Assembly (NCBI GenBank): GCA_022818135.1
Contig: JAFMSR010000009.1
Location: 11,832,948-11,896,947 of the forward strand
Direction of reading: 5' to 3'
Source of the DNA: Saxidomus purpurata
Taxonomy: Eukaryota; Mollusca; Bivalvia; Venerida; Veneridae
DNA: 64,000 nucleotides
A model generated the notes under the pieces. That model was given only the letters and a program-made list of their open reading frames with translations, did not search any database and was not told the DNA's origin. The translations under genes were made by a program, and so were the position numbers. Positions 22,650 through 33,894 of this stretch are shown one piece after another; the first letter of the stretch is position 1, and each line of letters begins with the position of its first letter.

Positions 22650-22936
22650 TTTGTCCATGCACGGAATGGACAAACGCAAAATATGCAGTTTGTCCATGCG
22701 CGGAATGGACAAATGTGTAATATGCACAGTTTGTCCATGCACGGAATGGACAAACGCAAAATATGCAGTTTGTCCATGCGCGGAATGGACAAATGTAAAA
22801 TATGCACAGTTTGTCCATGCACGGAATGAACAAATGCATAATATGCACTTTGTCCATGCGCGGAATGGACAAATGCAAATACTACATATTGCCTATGCAG
22901 TGTATAAGTCGTTTGTCCATGCACGGAATGGACAAA
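22650..22936. repeat. Array of seven 25-bp hairpin units in A/G alternation
   Basis: Each unit is TTTGTCCAT, a 7-nt loop GC(A/G)CGGA, then ATGGACAAA, which folds into a 9-bp stem. Units start at 22650, 22689, 22730, 22769, 22810, 22849 and 22912. The loop purine alternates A,G,A,G,A,G,A, and the spacing alternates 39/41 bp for the first six, so the true repeat is an 80-bp dimer. Unit 5 has one arm substitution (ATGAACAAA). Linkers contain AATATGCA. Frames on both strands run through the array but reflect the periodicity, not a gene. Confidence 0.92.
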
Positions 22937-23618
22937 CTGTTGAATAAAGAGATTATACCCAGAGGTAAATCGATTCTAGGTTTGATGACCAATTCTAGAT
23001 TTAAATAATACACTGTTAATGTGTAAAAAAAGAAAACGTACAAAGTAACTCCAAGTACATCACAATGTCAAAACTACGTTTGGGGTAGGGGTAAAATCCT
23101 GTGGAATTGTAAAAACAGTAAGCCGGTGACCCATCCTTTTTATAATATCAAATAAAGTAAAATGATTTTTATACAGCATATCAAACGTGCACGTTATTTC
23201 ATTGAGCTGATTTTTAATAACCCCAATTGTAAAGCAAAATTTTAAGCAAACCCCTGATAGAATTTTCCCATTTTGACGTCACATAATCGCGACTAGCGTA
23301 TCAAGCGTCGAAATGTGACGTCAGTGGCAATGTTTGAAGCATAACAGCATAAATACCGTAAGAGATATCAATACAAAGAAATCGGATTTCCGTCAGGAAT
23401 ATCTTCAGTTATGCACAGTGTAAATTTCATGAGAAAATTCGAACAAAATATTTGAGGCGCATTTCACCTAGTAAAGGAAATATTCAACTGTCTACCAAAA
23501 ATGACCAATGGACCAGTATTTACCACAACTGACCGAACAGCAAATACTAATTTTATCGTCTGACCACTTTGCAGGTACATTGTATTCACCAGTGGATTTA
23601 GCTGACTATCATCTTAAT
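22937..23618. other. Intergenic, nothing recognised
   Basis: No gene or named repeat. A tgacgtca-containing stretch near 23274-23325 is unremarkable. Confidence 0.35.
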
Positions 23619-23931
23619 TTAAAGGTCCCATTGATTCAAAATTTCACCTGTTAATATTTTGTAAGCCATTTGTTAATTAAGTGCACTGAACCCAGTTGGG
23701 CGGAAATTTTCGACAAGAAACGTGTTTATTGTGACATAAATCACCAATACAAATTGGCCGGTATTTCACCGAAACGCAAATATTACAATCCTTCCGTAAA
23801 AAATCGGAAAAGTTTCCGTGTGACGTCACTTGCAGTACTCGAGAAAGATCCGTTACATTGGTTATAGTAAACGAGCACACTAAACTCCGTGTAAAAACAC
23901 GATTAACTTACTATTTATATTATTTTTGTAA

Positions 23932-24003
23932 ATGGGAGGCGCTTGGTGTGTTCTGGGTGGATGCAGCAACAAATGGAGTGAGAGAACAAGCCAACACCGG
24001 TAA
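23932..24003 (+). pseudogene. THAP zinc-finger N-terminal remnant (copy B)
   Basis: ATG followed by GGAWCVLGGCSNKWSER, then a stop after 23 codons. It is the homologue of 12090-12176, where the frame continues into an SLHQY box; here that box is altered (TSQHR). It supports a THAP-bearing transposase ancestor for this element family. Confidence 0.45.
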
Positions 24004-24047
24004 CCTTGGGACTCTAATATAAAAAGTCAGTGACTAAGACAATAGGG

Positions 24048-24205
24048 ACGAACCGCAGTCGCATGAAGTTTGGGCCCTGAAAGTCATTCTTATAAAACAC
24101 CCCGGCCCGACTATCAAGCATATATAATACGAATATTATATGTTTTATGGTCGGCCCGGGGTGTTTAATATATATCTTTTCGGGTCCGAACTTCATGTGA
24201 CTGTA
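24048..24205. repeat. Imperfect hairpin within copy B
   Basis: Two arms of about 75 bp with matching blocks cagtcrcatgaagtt, ggccc/gggtcc and aaacaccccggsccga, joined by an AT-rich centre of tatataatacgaatattata type. It is probably an old MITE captured inside the larger element. Confidence 0.6.
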
Positions 24206-24629
24206 TGACGAACGTTTCAAAATTCTAGAGTAGCAACTGCGTGAAACGGTCCAAGCGTTGAAAGTCCGCTCAGTCGCTCATGCACGACAAGAAAAGACAG
24301 AAAATGTATTTTAAATTCGGCCTTTGTAAAATGATCTCGATATATTAAGTTTAAGACTTTGTTTGTTACAAACTTTTCCAATCTTGATTTTCCCAAGTCA
24401 CGGACCTATATACACAAGTGCAACTTTACTTGTATAACTTAAATCATGCCCAATTACATCATATACGAGGATGTTAGGTTGAAACTTTTGTTACAAAATG
24501 TATTTTATTACAGAATATTATGATATTATTTAAGACACATGATTTTAAGATCTAGTCTTTATGAAAAAGCTGGCATTTATATTCAAGATCATTTTAAAAA
24601 AAATGTAGAACAAAGGCCCTATATAGAAT

Positions 24630-24656
24630 CAGGGTCCGTGTAATATACGGACCCTG
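24630..24656. mobile_element. 27-bp palindromic insert with ATAGAAT duplication
   Basis: CAGGGTCCGT, a 7-nt loop, then ACGGACCCTG, flanked by ATAGAAT on both sides (24623-24629, 24657-24663). Copy A has the site without the insert. CAGGG ends and a 7- or 8-bp duplication suggest the stump of a hAT-type element reduced to its ends. Confidence 0.6.
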
Positions 24657-26002
24657 ATAGAATATAACAGTTACTCTACTAGAAGTTTAACTTACATGGT
24701 GCGGAACACTCCAGTAATCCATAAAAGTTTCAAATCCTTAACAATACCTCGTTTTAACAACGTTGCCATGGTAAATAATAAGCGTAGATCTAACCATTGA
24801 AGGAATTACAGTTAATCTAGCCCAAGGGCATAAGTCACAACAAAGGATGCGATATGATTTGTTGTTAATTGGCGGCCCCCTGCCAGCAATCTAACTGGTC
24901 ACACATAATTGCATATTGCACACTGGTCAATTACAATTGATAATTACACAACAATATAAAATAACAAAAACAACAACAATATAGCTTATTAACATGCAAA
25001 GTGCCCAATTAAAATTATGAAACCTTATTTATGTTTTCAAGTTTCAATCTTGAAAAACATAAATATATACAACTTGGTAAAAAGCAATTCAGCAAAAGAA
25101 AGTTTCCAGCAACCCTATAAATGTTCAGAAAGTATATCTTTTTGGTTGCCGATGACACATTTTATGTACTCGAATGAAATATTTTTCTTAAAGTGAAATT
25201 TGACACGTATTTAGGTAGATATCGTGATTTTAAAATTTTATAATGAGTTTTCAAATAAATTTGCGTCAGAATTGTTTTTTAACCAACAAAATCGTGTAAA
25301 CTATTTTGATTTACATTCTTAATTCAAATGTAAATCTAATTCTTTAAACTACCCACAAGAAAACGTGTCATGAAAAATCAAGCTCATCATTTTAGATATT
25401 GTAATTAGATCGAGCATTTGTGTTCTCATTTTCATCATCAATGGAAATAATATCGTCCATATCTGTATAGTTTGTAAGTCACGTGCATGCGTACATTTAG
25501 ATCGTTTCGATACACTTAAATAGTACTTTTCTTACACATTTAAGAATGAAACATAGATTTCATTTTGATAGAAACAAACAGAAACAGAAGTTGGTGTCAT
25601 TTGCATATAAAAAAAACTCGACCAAACTGCTGTATTTTTATACTTTAATCAAATATTTTTATAACATTACACGGACTTCGTTCTATACGTTACGGGCTCA
25701 AAATCTCCTCATCTCTACTCTCTGAAGATGCCTAATAAGATGAAATTATCGCTTTCGCTGTTGTTAGAGTACCTGTTATCGGGGACGATTGTACTGCCTA
25801 TGACGTCACTCCAGGCTAGCGGCTCGTAGGTTTCCGGAAATATTATCGTCACTTTCCGTACAGGTGTGTTTTTTGATAACTTTATCGGCTTACGGACAGG
25901 TAACCACTCGGTATTTTTCGTTAAAAATTATCAAATTTGCATTTGCTGAGGAATAATATTCAAATGTTAAAAAGAAAATTTTTTAATCAATGGGACTTTT
26001 AA

Positions 26003-26489
26003 TTAGTTTTAAGTATTAGTTAATTTTTGCGTTAAAATAACCAAAAATTATCACAAAACATTTAATTGACCACAAAAAGACGAGTATTGACCAATCAAAG
26101 CGGTTTTAATATAACCGCGGATGGTTTTGGCCGCCAAAGGTTTTTGCATAGTACAGTAATGACTAGTGTTAAATAAAATACACTTTAAAAGTAGTGTAGT
26201 GTCAATTAAAAAGAGCTTTGAATGAAATGCTAAGATAATGGATGTCACAGCCAGCAATTTCCCTGCGAAATGTTTAAACATTTGACACTGTTTCCCTTAT
26301 AGTTCATGGGTCTGTTAAATCCCCACACCTATTCTCACTAAATGTTGAGCATCGCAATAAATTTAGATTATCTGTGCCATAGAATTTAGTACCTCAATTT
26401 GGAAAACTTTAGTGTGTAAACAGCCTTCAAAGGATCTCTTTGGTGAGTGTCTTACAATAAGTACTTGCCCCTAACTATTATGTCATTCA
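26003..26489. other. Intergenic, nothing recognised
   Basis: No supported gene; the minus-strand frame at 26051 has no domain features. Confidence 0.35.
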
Positions 26490-26841
26490 AAAAGGCACTC
26501 CCTACATCTAGCAGATTATATCCTTCAAATAGATATTATGTGTTAATGAATGTAAAATGATAAATAAATACGATTTTAAAGAACAACTTATATCGAAAAT
26601 GCTTCATTTTCCCACAAATAATCAAGATAGAGGCCTTTTACAACAACAACTTTACATAGAAGTATTGAATGGTTTACAGAACTGCAGAATATTTTGAGAC
26701 GCTGATTTTATCGAGAATGATTGGAATATATAAATTAAACTTTTAGGTTAAGTTATAATACTTACAAATACTCTATTATTTATGATTTTAAGTAATTTAG
26801 TTTGACATCAGTTGTACATGTTGTAGGGAGTTTACCTTTAA
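26490..26841 (+). repeat. Dispersed repeat Z, copy 2, with short inverted ends
   Basis: It begins aaaggcactccctaca and ends tgtagggagtttacctttaa, so the termini are roughly inverted (AAAGG..CTCCCTACA). The interior matches the copies at 16.87 and 47.94 kb. A MITE of about 350 bp is the simplest reading. Confidence 0.6.
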
Positions 26842-27239
26842 GTTTTAACTTCATACATGTTTTAAGTGTGAATTTTGAAGTACAAATGTAGCACTTAAAG
26901 TACTCTACAAATGTAGTTTCTTATTCAGTCATTGATTTTGTTAAATTACAAAGTTGGACTTTTACAAGGTATGCACAATAGCAAAAGGTAATGTTAAGTT
27001 TCTGATACAGTACGCACCCATTGAATCCACTGATTCTGTGTATAAACGTTTTCATTAAAGGGACGTTATTCAAGCAAGGGAGTGTTTGCAAACCACAGCA
27101 AAAACTTTATTTATTCTTGTTTTACGAGATTTTAAATACACGATCAGCGTTAGTTGTATAGGTAACTATGTTCTTGCACCCCAAATACATGTATCATTAA
27201 AAGTGATGAATACAATTGTACCCCCTGATACCGCCTACT
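26842..27239. other. Intergenic, nothing recognised
   Basis: AT-rich DNA without a supported feature. Confidence 0.3.
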
Positions 27240-28000
27240 CTTTTGACAGTAGCTCCAACCTTGTTCAAAGTTGTTCAAGAATGGTTCATGAACTAAGTAA
27301 GTTCTTGATTGATGTTCGTGAACTTTTGGACATGAATTGGTCTTAAAACGTTCATGAACTACTAAAGAATCATACAGCGTTCTTGAAATGGCCGTGATCT
27401 GATGTTTAATATGTTAATTACAACATTTGTTTTCAACATGTTCATTTGCCACAAGTTTTTACGACATCTGCTAGCACATTTTAGTCATGTTTTAATTTCT
27501 TTATTGTCTAGCAACAGGTGAATGTATACATACTGAACTAGAGTTAATATCAACATTAAATTAGGAATTGTGATGGAATCAACTTTTTTCCACTCTTTCA
27601 ATTTCAAGTTTCAATTCACAAATTAGTTTTATCTTATTGTAAAAACATATTTGGTCATGAATTGTTATGACCAATTCATTGCCTTTGCATGAAGTTTACT
27701 GTTACTTTCTGTTGGGAGATTGTTTTGGCATGATTTTCTGTGCGCTTGTCCATCTGTAATAAATAGTTATTGTTGAATAGCATCTCTAGAATCGCTTAAG
27801 TTACCTTTCCAAGAACTTAAGTTATAAAATATTTAGAATTCAATTGTTTATGAACTGTTCATGAACAGTTCCTAACGTGCAAATGAGACACTGAAATTAT
27901 ATAAGAAAAATTTCTTCATGACCAATTCATGAACAAGAATGTCCAAGAACTGCCCAGGAACAGGAAGGACAAATGTTAACCTTGAATAGTTCATTAAATG
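27240..28000. repeat. Cluster of TTCATGAAC / GTTCAAGAAC palindromic motifs
   Basis: Left arm (27257-27350) and right arm (27800-28000) hold many short, partly palindromic copies: gttcatgaac, ggacatgaattggtc, gttcttgaa, in opposing orientation. An imperfect inverted-repeat element of about 760 bp is likely, but no exact ends are identified. Confidence 0.45.
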
Positions 28001-28259
28001 CTTACCATTACTGAAAAGGTATGGCACTTAAAGCTGCTCGTTCACAGTTTCCGGTGAAATAAAAATTGTCCAAAATGGTATATACTGAAACATAAAATAT
28101 AAAAGGAATTGCTAAAATCAACAACACACTAAGTCTTGTCAAGTGAAAATCTAGGTAGCAATTAGAGAAAATCTGTAAAGTGGTGGTGAGCTTGGTTTTA
28201 CGGCATTGCTACGCTATATTAGAAATCTACGAAAGCCTATTAGGACCATTTGAGAGAAA

Positions 28260-28405
28260 AAAGGAGTAGTAACGCGAAACAAAGCATAAACACAAAGGAA
28301 AGGCGTAATAAAGCGCTAAACGGCATAGTACATTTGTAACACGGAATAAAGGCATTATAACGCGAAAGAAAAGGCGTAATAACGAGAAATAAAGGCGATA
28401 TCAGC
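28260..28405 (+). repeat. Degenerate minisatellite of AAAGGCGTAATAACGCGAAA units
   Basis: The words aaaggcgtaata, aacgcgaaa and ggcattataacg recur with irregular 20-45 bp spacing. No further structure is seen. Confidence 0.45.
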
Positions 28406-28639
28406 CTCACCCTTTAAATGAAAATGACAGCTATCAGAATAGGCTGCGTTTTGTTGAAAGTCCCAAGTTCTTTAATAATAGAGACTTTTCTGCCTTTCTA
28501 ATTCAAGTGCAGATTATGATAAAAAAAAATCACATGTAATCTTATTATACAGTGTACGCTATTTATAGGCAAATAAATCATGTTTAATTATTAACATACA
28601 ATAAAGTCTAAAATGGACAGGTGACTCAATATTAAATTT

Positions 28640-28980
28640 TGAATAGGAACTAATCACAAATTTAAGGAAACAGCAGTCTGAAATAAGACCGTCAGTTAAA
28701 ATCCTAACAAAGACTGTTTCAGAAAATATCATTAACCTTTAGGTTCCTAAATAGAGTATTTAAGAAAAGCACCACAATTAAAGGGCAATAACTCTTGAGA
28801 TAATTATCCTATCTTGACGAAAGATGTGTGTGCGCCGCACCATTATGCTATTGTACACTTATTTTAAGTTTTATGAAATTCTATCTATTGGTTATTGAGT
28901 TATGACTCCGGACGGACGGACGGACAACACCAAAAAATTATCCCTCCGCCTTTGGCTGGGGATAATAATTTTTAAAGCAT
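28640..28980 (+). repeat. Second copy of the ACGG-ending dispersed repeat
   Basis: It matches the 3' half of 3540-4360: 'ttaaagggcaataactc', 'gcgccgcaccattatgcta', CTCCGGACGGACGGACGGAC, 'tccctccgcctttgg'. Confidence 0.6.
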
Positions 28981-29079
28981 CCACTAAAATTTCTCCATTC
29001 CCTGAAACTCTCTTGTATTGATTGTAATTATGCAGTGTACGTTAAACAACCTGCATATGTTGAAATTGACTCAAATAAG

Positions 29080-29965
29080 TCTATGTGAAACAAGTAAACC
29101 CCCATGCAACGCAACAATTGCCACCAGGGGCAATATTTGAACAAACTTGGTAATGGGCCACTAGAAAAGTTACAAACCAATTACATTTTGTATCTTGAAG
29201 CTCTAGAACTTATAATTTTGGAGAAGAAATCTTTTAAACATTTTCCTATATTAATCTATGTAAAACAAGTGGCCTATGGGCGGGGCCAATATTGAACCCA
29301 GGAGCAAGATTTAAACAATTTTGGGGGTCTACTAGGCAATGCTTCATGCCAAATATCTGAGATCTGGACCTTGTGGTTTCAGGGGAGATTTGTTTCTTAT
29401 AATAGCCTATATAAAGTTGTTCCTTTAGAAACCCACACCATGTGGTCAATTATGACCCAGGGGTAAGGATTAGAACACTCTTGGTAGGGGTCAACTAGGC
29501 AATGCTACATGCGAAATATTTAAAATCTGGGCTTTACGGTTTCAGAGAAGATTATTTTCTTATAAAAGCCTACGTACAATCAAGTGATCCTTCGGGCGGG
29601 GCTAATTTTAATCTGGGGACCATGAGATGAACAATTTTGGTAGAGGTCCACTAGGAAATTAATGCTACATGCTAAATATCTCAGCTTTTGCCATTGTGAT
29701 TTCAGAGAAGAAGATTTTTCCTACATAAACCTATGTAAAATCAAATAACCCCCAGGATGTAGTAAAGTATGACCCAGAGGTAATTAACAATCTTAGTAGG
29801 AGTCAACTAGACAATGCTACATGCGAAATATCTTAGTTCTTGTAGTTTCAAAGAAGAAATGTTGTCATTTGGAGCAAATGTGAGGGACGGATGACAGACA
29901 GACGCCAGACATCTTACCATCATAAAAGCTCACCATTCAAGCACTTCGTGCGCAGATGAGCTAAA
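29080..29965 (+). repeat. Tandem-unit bivalve repeat (about 170-bp monomers)
   Basis: Five diverged monomers carry 'tatgtaaaacaagtg', 'gacccaggggt', 'ggtaggggtcaactaggcaa' and 'tgctacatgcgaaatat'. The block ends with a short gacggatgacagacagacgcc tract and 'gcacttcgtgcgcagatgagct'. The same monomers occur at 54.6-55.56 kb. Confidence 0.65.
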
Positions 29966-30047
29966 AAGAAAAATATCATGAAATATTAACATGAAATATT
30001 AACATGAAGAGTGACAATAAGAAATGTGGAGTTTTATTTATAGGACT

Positions 30048-30392
30048 AGGAGATGGATAGAGGAAAAACTTTTCCCATTTCAGGCTCCTTTAGTTCGCAA
30101 GGTCCATGATGAAACAACTGTATACGAAGTACAGAGGGAAGGAGGTCGATTTAAGAAATCTAGGATTCTTCATCGAAACCTTCTCCTGCCCTTCATGAGT
30201 GTAACAGATACTTCTGGGCCATCTTCACAGGACAAGGATGACCCTGCTGCTACTGCAGATAATGTTCCCCGGTACGTGATTCCCATGAGAAGGTCACAGA
30301 GAGTAACATCTTCTGCTGATGACGAATCACCACCTGAATCACAACAAGAGCGACAGCAAAGACCTGCAAGGCGACGTCAGCAACCAAGATAG
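30048..30392 (+). pseudogene. Ty3/Gypsy pol C-terminus fragment
   Basis: The frame reads RRWIEEKLFP, then VYEVQREGG and RILHRNLLLPF, followed by an acidic and Arg/Gln-rich tail to the stop. The VYxVQxExG...LHRNLLLP pattern is the conserved end of the integrase segment in mollusc Ty3/Gypsy polyproteins, just after the SH3-like integrase C-terminal domain. Everything upstream (protease, reverse transcriptase, RNase H, integrase core) is absent, so it is a 5'-truncated or deleted copy. Confidence 0.7.
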
Positions 30393-30904
30393 ATGACAAC
30401 AGGAGATTTTATAACATGACTCAGTACCGACCTGGTGTTATTACGTATTGTAATAACCACATGCTGCAATTGATTTTAATAGAACATTCATTTTATTGTA
30501 TTTTGTTGTGTGGAAGGATTTAATAAATAATACTTTGAAATGATGAAAATAAAAGTGTAATGTGTTTGCCTTATTGTGACAATCAAAGTGTGTTCTATGA
30601 ACACTGTATCTATTACTTTGTATTTACATAAATAATAAAAAATGTTAAAAGTGTTAATACTTACCTTTGGTGTGTTATATAAATACTCTGTACATTATAT
30701 CCTTTATACTTACCTGTATATAAATGTTTCATAGTTACGGTAGTAGAAGAAGTAGGTAGAATATAGTTAGAGTCTAAGACACTGGTACTCATCACTTTTC
30801 GGGTACACTTCGCGTTGTTTTCACTGAATCTCGCGGTCACGATTGTGATATATGTTCTGTTTTTAACCTTTCTCTATCATTTGAACATTTGTTTCGTTTC
30901 ATAT

Positions 30905-30960
30905 CAGATCTAGGGGTAAATGTCGGGACGACATTTAGTCAAGCGGGGAGAGAATGTCAT
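30905..30960 (+). promoter_or_regulatory. Candidate polypurine tract and 3' LTR start of the Gypsy relic
   Basis: The phrase gtcgggacgacattt, followed by agcggggagaga and TGTCATTAGG, has the form of a polypurine tract directly before an LTR beginning TG. No second LTR copy was located, so the boundary is tentative. Confidence 0.4.
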
Positions 30961-31174
30961 TAGGTAACCGTAAACAATTACAATATTTAAATTAATACTG
31001 GTTGTTGTTTTTGTTTTCTTGTTACCTCAAATGGAAAAATGCCAGCGTTAATATAAATTGTTAGTTTTCAGTAAATTGTCCTATATTATCACATAATAGT
31101 CCCGTTATCCTATTATGCTACCACCTTTACTGACAAGTGCTAACTACTCACCCATGTCGTTGTATATCGATGTT

Positions 31175-31240
31175 CATGAAAACTGAGATGCATCATTGCA
31201 TTTGAAGTATTCATGTGTTTTTGAATACATTGACATTATG
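31175..31240 (+). repeat. 65-bp direct repeat, first copy
   Basis: The block containing gagatgcatcat, gcatttgaagt, ttcatgtgtt and gaatacattgacat recurs with few changes at 33708-33770. The flanks differ. Confidence 0.6.
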
Positions 31241-31246
31241 ACGTTA

Positions 31247-31369
31247 TTTACAGTGTTGAGTACAATACTGAATTCTATTGGACGAGTACACAGCAGTAAT
31301 AATCCATATTTGGACGAGGCGAAGCCAACGAGTCCAATTGAATTCAGTATTGTACCCAACACTGTTAAA
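31247..31369. mobile_element. 123-bp MITE with 38-bp inverted repeats
   Basis: The ends are TTTACAGTGTTGAGTACAAT and, reverse-complemented from the right, TTTAACAGTGTTGGGTACAA. The arms continue to actgaattc-attgga. The short centre contains no coding sequence. Confidence 0.7.
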
Positions 31370-31409
31370 TGACCTCTTTATTTCACACTTTAATAAATAA
31401 TGACAAATG

Positions 31410-31644
31410 ACGGGAAAAAAACAAAAATAATATCAAACAGGGAATGCCACGTACCAAAAACGCAGCCTCCCCAAAACGAACCCCACAGCACCCAGAAGTG
31501 CACACCACCAACACACACACACACGCACACACACACGACACACACACACACAATCATGTACACAAACACATATACACCACCAACACACACCAGCACACAA
31601 AGCAAACACACGAGGACAAAACGAACAATTAAAGGAACACAGTG
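31410..31644 (+). repeat. Dispersed repeat Y, copy 2 (CA-rich)
   Basis: Inverted relative to 19771-19989, with a longer (CA)n core. It ends at gaacaattaaaggaacacagtg. Confidence 0.75.
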
Positions 31645-32110
31645 GGGCACCGCCTTGGAACGGTCAGTGGCAAAAACACCACTGGGGAGCTTAAACCGGT
31701 TTATGGTGCGCACCCAACCTCACTCTTACCCCCACCATGTTCCAAAGTCACAGGACAGTGTAAATAAAAGTAATCCCTGCTAGGTGAATCTCTAACACAC
31801 GCAATGGAAACAAAAGGCATGGTATGTAAAACACAAAAATGCTCGTGTATAAATATATAAAAAGCAAACCTTGAGAACCAAAAAACGTATGTACTCAATG
31901 CCTTTGCAGAAGGCAGAGCACCAAGAGAAACACCCTTAAGGGCCCGACGAAACAGGCCAGAGGACAGAAATCAAAACAGTTTCGTCCCAGTGGGATTTAA
32001 AAACTGCCCATCACAGAGTCCTCCCCCTCTTCCGTCAGACACAATCAAAGAGGGAAGCATAGCGTCCAACTGTAAACGGGTTGAACACCAAACATGCGGT
32101 GTGTCTCAAA
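31645..32110 (+). repeat. Probable high-copy bivalve repeat module adjoining Y
   Basis: GC-richer DNA than its surroundings (ggcaccgccttggaacggtc; ctcacaggacagtg-like text; gggcccgacgaaacaggcc). It has repeat-like texture and no conserved frame. It may be the remainder of the element that carries Y; copy 1 at 19.8 kb lacks it. The family is not recognised. Confidence 0.35.
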
Positions 32111-33300
32111 ACAGTTGGGTCGTAACCTCTTTTTATATGTACTCATGTAATGTAATTTTGTAATACCATTCTGTGAAAAGTGGCGTTCGGGTAGAAAAGT
32201 CATCAGTAACCACATATTTCCGCGCATTTACCGGTGATAGATAACCTTATCCTTCACCGCTTATCTCTCATCGCTGCCGGACTATGTTTACGTTAATTGT
32301 AAGCAGACATAAAAATCGAAAAATGACTGTAAAATTGTTATTTTTTAAATACACACAGGGTTGTGGGCATTCATTTTCTTAGTTAGACCATTTTCTATCC
32401 ATCTATATCAGTTTTAAAGTAAAATCATTTTTTCATCCCCATCCTGTTTTTTCACTTATTTCTTCTTACTTGTGTGGAAATGGGATTAAAACAGTGAGAA
32501 AATAAATCTACAATGTCCATTGAGTTGTGGACAAGGGGAGTAACTCTGAACGACTCGGAAGGGTAAAAAATCGAGTTGTCCCGTCCAATATGGAAAAAAT
32601 ATGGATTTTTGGGACTGAGTCCAATACGAAAAAGTTTATCGATATTGTAGGTTTCTGATGATGCTATTAAAGTCTTAAGAAACCGTAAATGCATATCAAA
32701 TCATACAGTACAATACTGGTTTCTATTTTATCGTCACGTGATGTAAACAAAAGTTTTCAATTGGTTAAAATCATACAGGTGTAAAATAAATAATATTATT
32801 AGTATAGTCCTTATATGACAACTTGATAGCGCGTCAACTTGACAGGTACATCAGCTATAACGGTTATCCCTGTACTTGTTATGGAGAATATTACATAAAT
32901 AGTTAACAATCGCGGGAAAATAATAATTGCTCGAGTTAGTGCGTAGACAATTTGATCATATAGTTTTGACGGTTCAGGTTACGGTTTCAGAGAATCCAAG
33001 TGAATTTAATTTTTCATGAATCTTTTTTTTCTTTTCGTCTTTTTTTGGATACTTGGATACTTAATTTTTCATGTATATCATGTCTAATATGTAAACCTTT
33101 CGTCAATACAAAACTCGTTTTGCTATATTTTGTATGTAGATATTTCATACCCTATATGAATTAAATTTAATGAAATGCTCGCATTCCTATTTAGAGCTTT
33201 AGGAGAACAGATGTTAATATTTCCATGATCCATGAAATGGGTTAACTCTTGAATATCAAAGAATTTAAACGGGATTTAGAAAAAAAAGACAAAAAAAGAA
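32111..33300. other. Intergenic, nothing recognised
   Basis: AT-rich; no supported gene. Confidence 0.35.
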
Positions 33301-33307
33301 ACCCTAA

Positions 33308-33385
33308 CATTCTGGGATTCGAACCAACGACCTTGTCATAAAAAGAAGCAATTTCACTGCCGTTACCACTAAGCCAGTGACTAGT
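33308..33385 (-). repeat. tRNA-derived SINE head or tRNA pseudogene
   Basis: On the minus strand an A-box-like TGGCTTAGTGGTAACGG and a perfect B box GGTTCGAATCC are correctly spaced. The cloverleaf is not convincing and the anticodon region is T-rich, so a type-2 Pol III promoter remnant is the safest call. Confidence 0.5.
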
Positions 33386-33517
33386 ATTATATTAACCATG
33401 TGAAAAACAAATGCTTATTGTATTGACAAAAGCTGTCTTACCTGTTTTAGTGTTTTCATAATACAAGCAAACGTAAACATCATGTGATGCAACTTTCAAG
33501 TTATCATAAAAGGACTA

Positions 33518-33820
33518 TATAATAAATTATCTTCGATAGTTCTATACTTGTTTTCAGGTTAGTATTACTGTTTTGTTTATACCTAGATCCTCTTTGTATT
33601 TCTAATCTTTCAAACATGTATTAATTGTATAGCTTATAAGTAATTTGCAATGAAAATAGTCTTTATACTTCACTCTTGAATAACATCGTACCTGTATGTC
33701 AGTAAAATGAAAACGGAGATGCATCATGGCATTTGAAGTCTTCATGTGTTGTTGAATACATTGACATATAATAGTATAAGTATAATAAATTATCTTTGAT
33801 AGTTCTATACTTGTTTTCAG
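33518..33820 (+). repeat. Tandem duplication of a 38-bp block
   Basis: The block aataaattatcttcgatag...tatacttgttttcag occurs at about 33519 and again at about 33786. The 31.2-kb 65-bp repeat has its second copy between them (33708-33770). Confidence 0.55.
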
Positions 33821-33894
33821 TTTTGTGTTGTGGTTGGCTTCCCAAAGCAAGAACCCTATCTACTTTACAAATATCTGAATGAGGGGCCAGAGCT

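Larger units (their letters stand above)
23619..26002 (-). mobile_element. Kolobok-like non-autonomous element, copy B
   Basis: Inverse orientation relative to copy A (9331-12497), collinear with it along its whole length, bounded by TTAA at 23619-23622 and 25999-26002 with AGGTCCCATTGATT and AATCAATGGGA ends. It lacks the nested Mutator-like MITE, keeping a single TTATAAGAA, and has its own private 27-bp palindromic insert at 24630. No complete transposase gene is present. Confidence 0.72.

Noticed and set aside
22650..22936. CRISPR array
   Set aside because: Spacing is regular, but linkers are near-identical rather than unique spacers, units are hairpins and the genome is eukaryotic.
22561..23008. 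Overlapping open frames on both strands with repeated VHARNGQ / SMHGMDK peptides
   Set aside because: They exist because the 80-bp hairpin dimer lacks stops in several frames. Frames on both strands are equally open and change register at every linker, so this is not a repeat protein.
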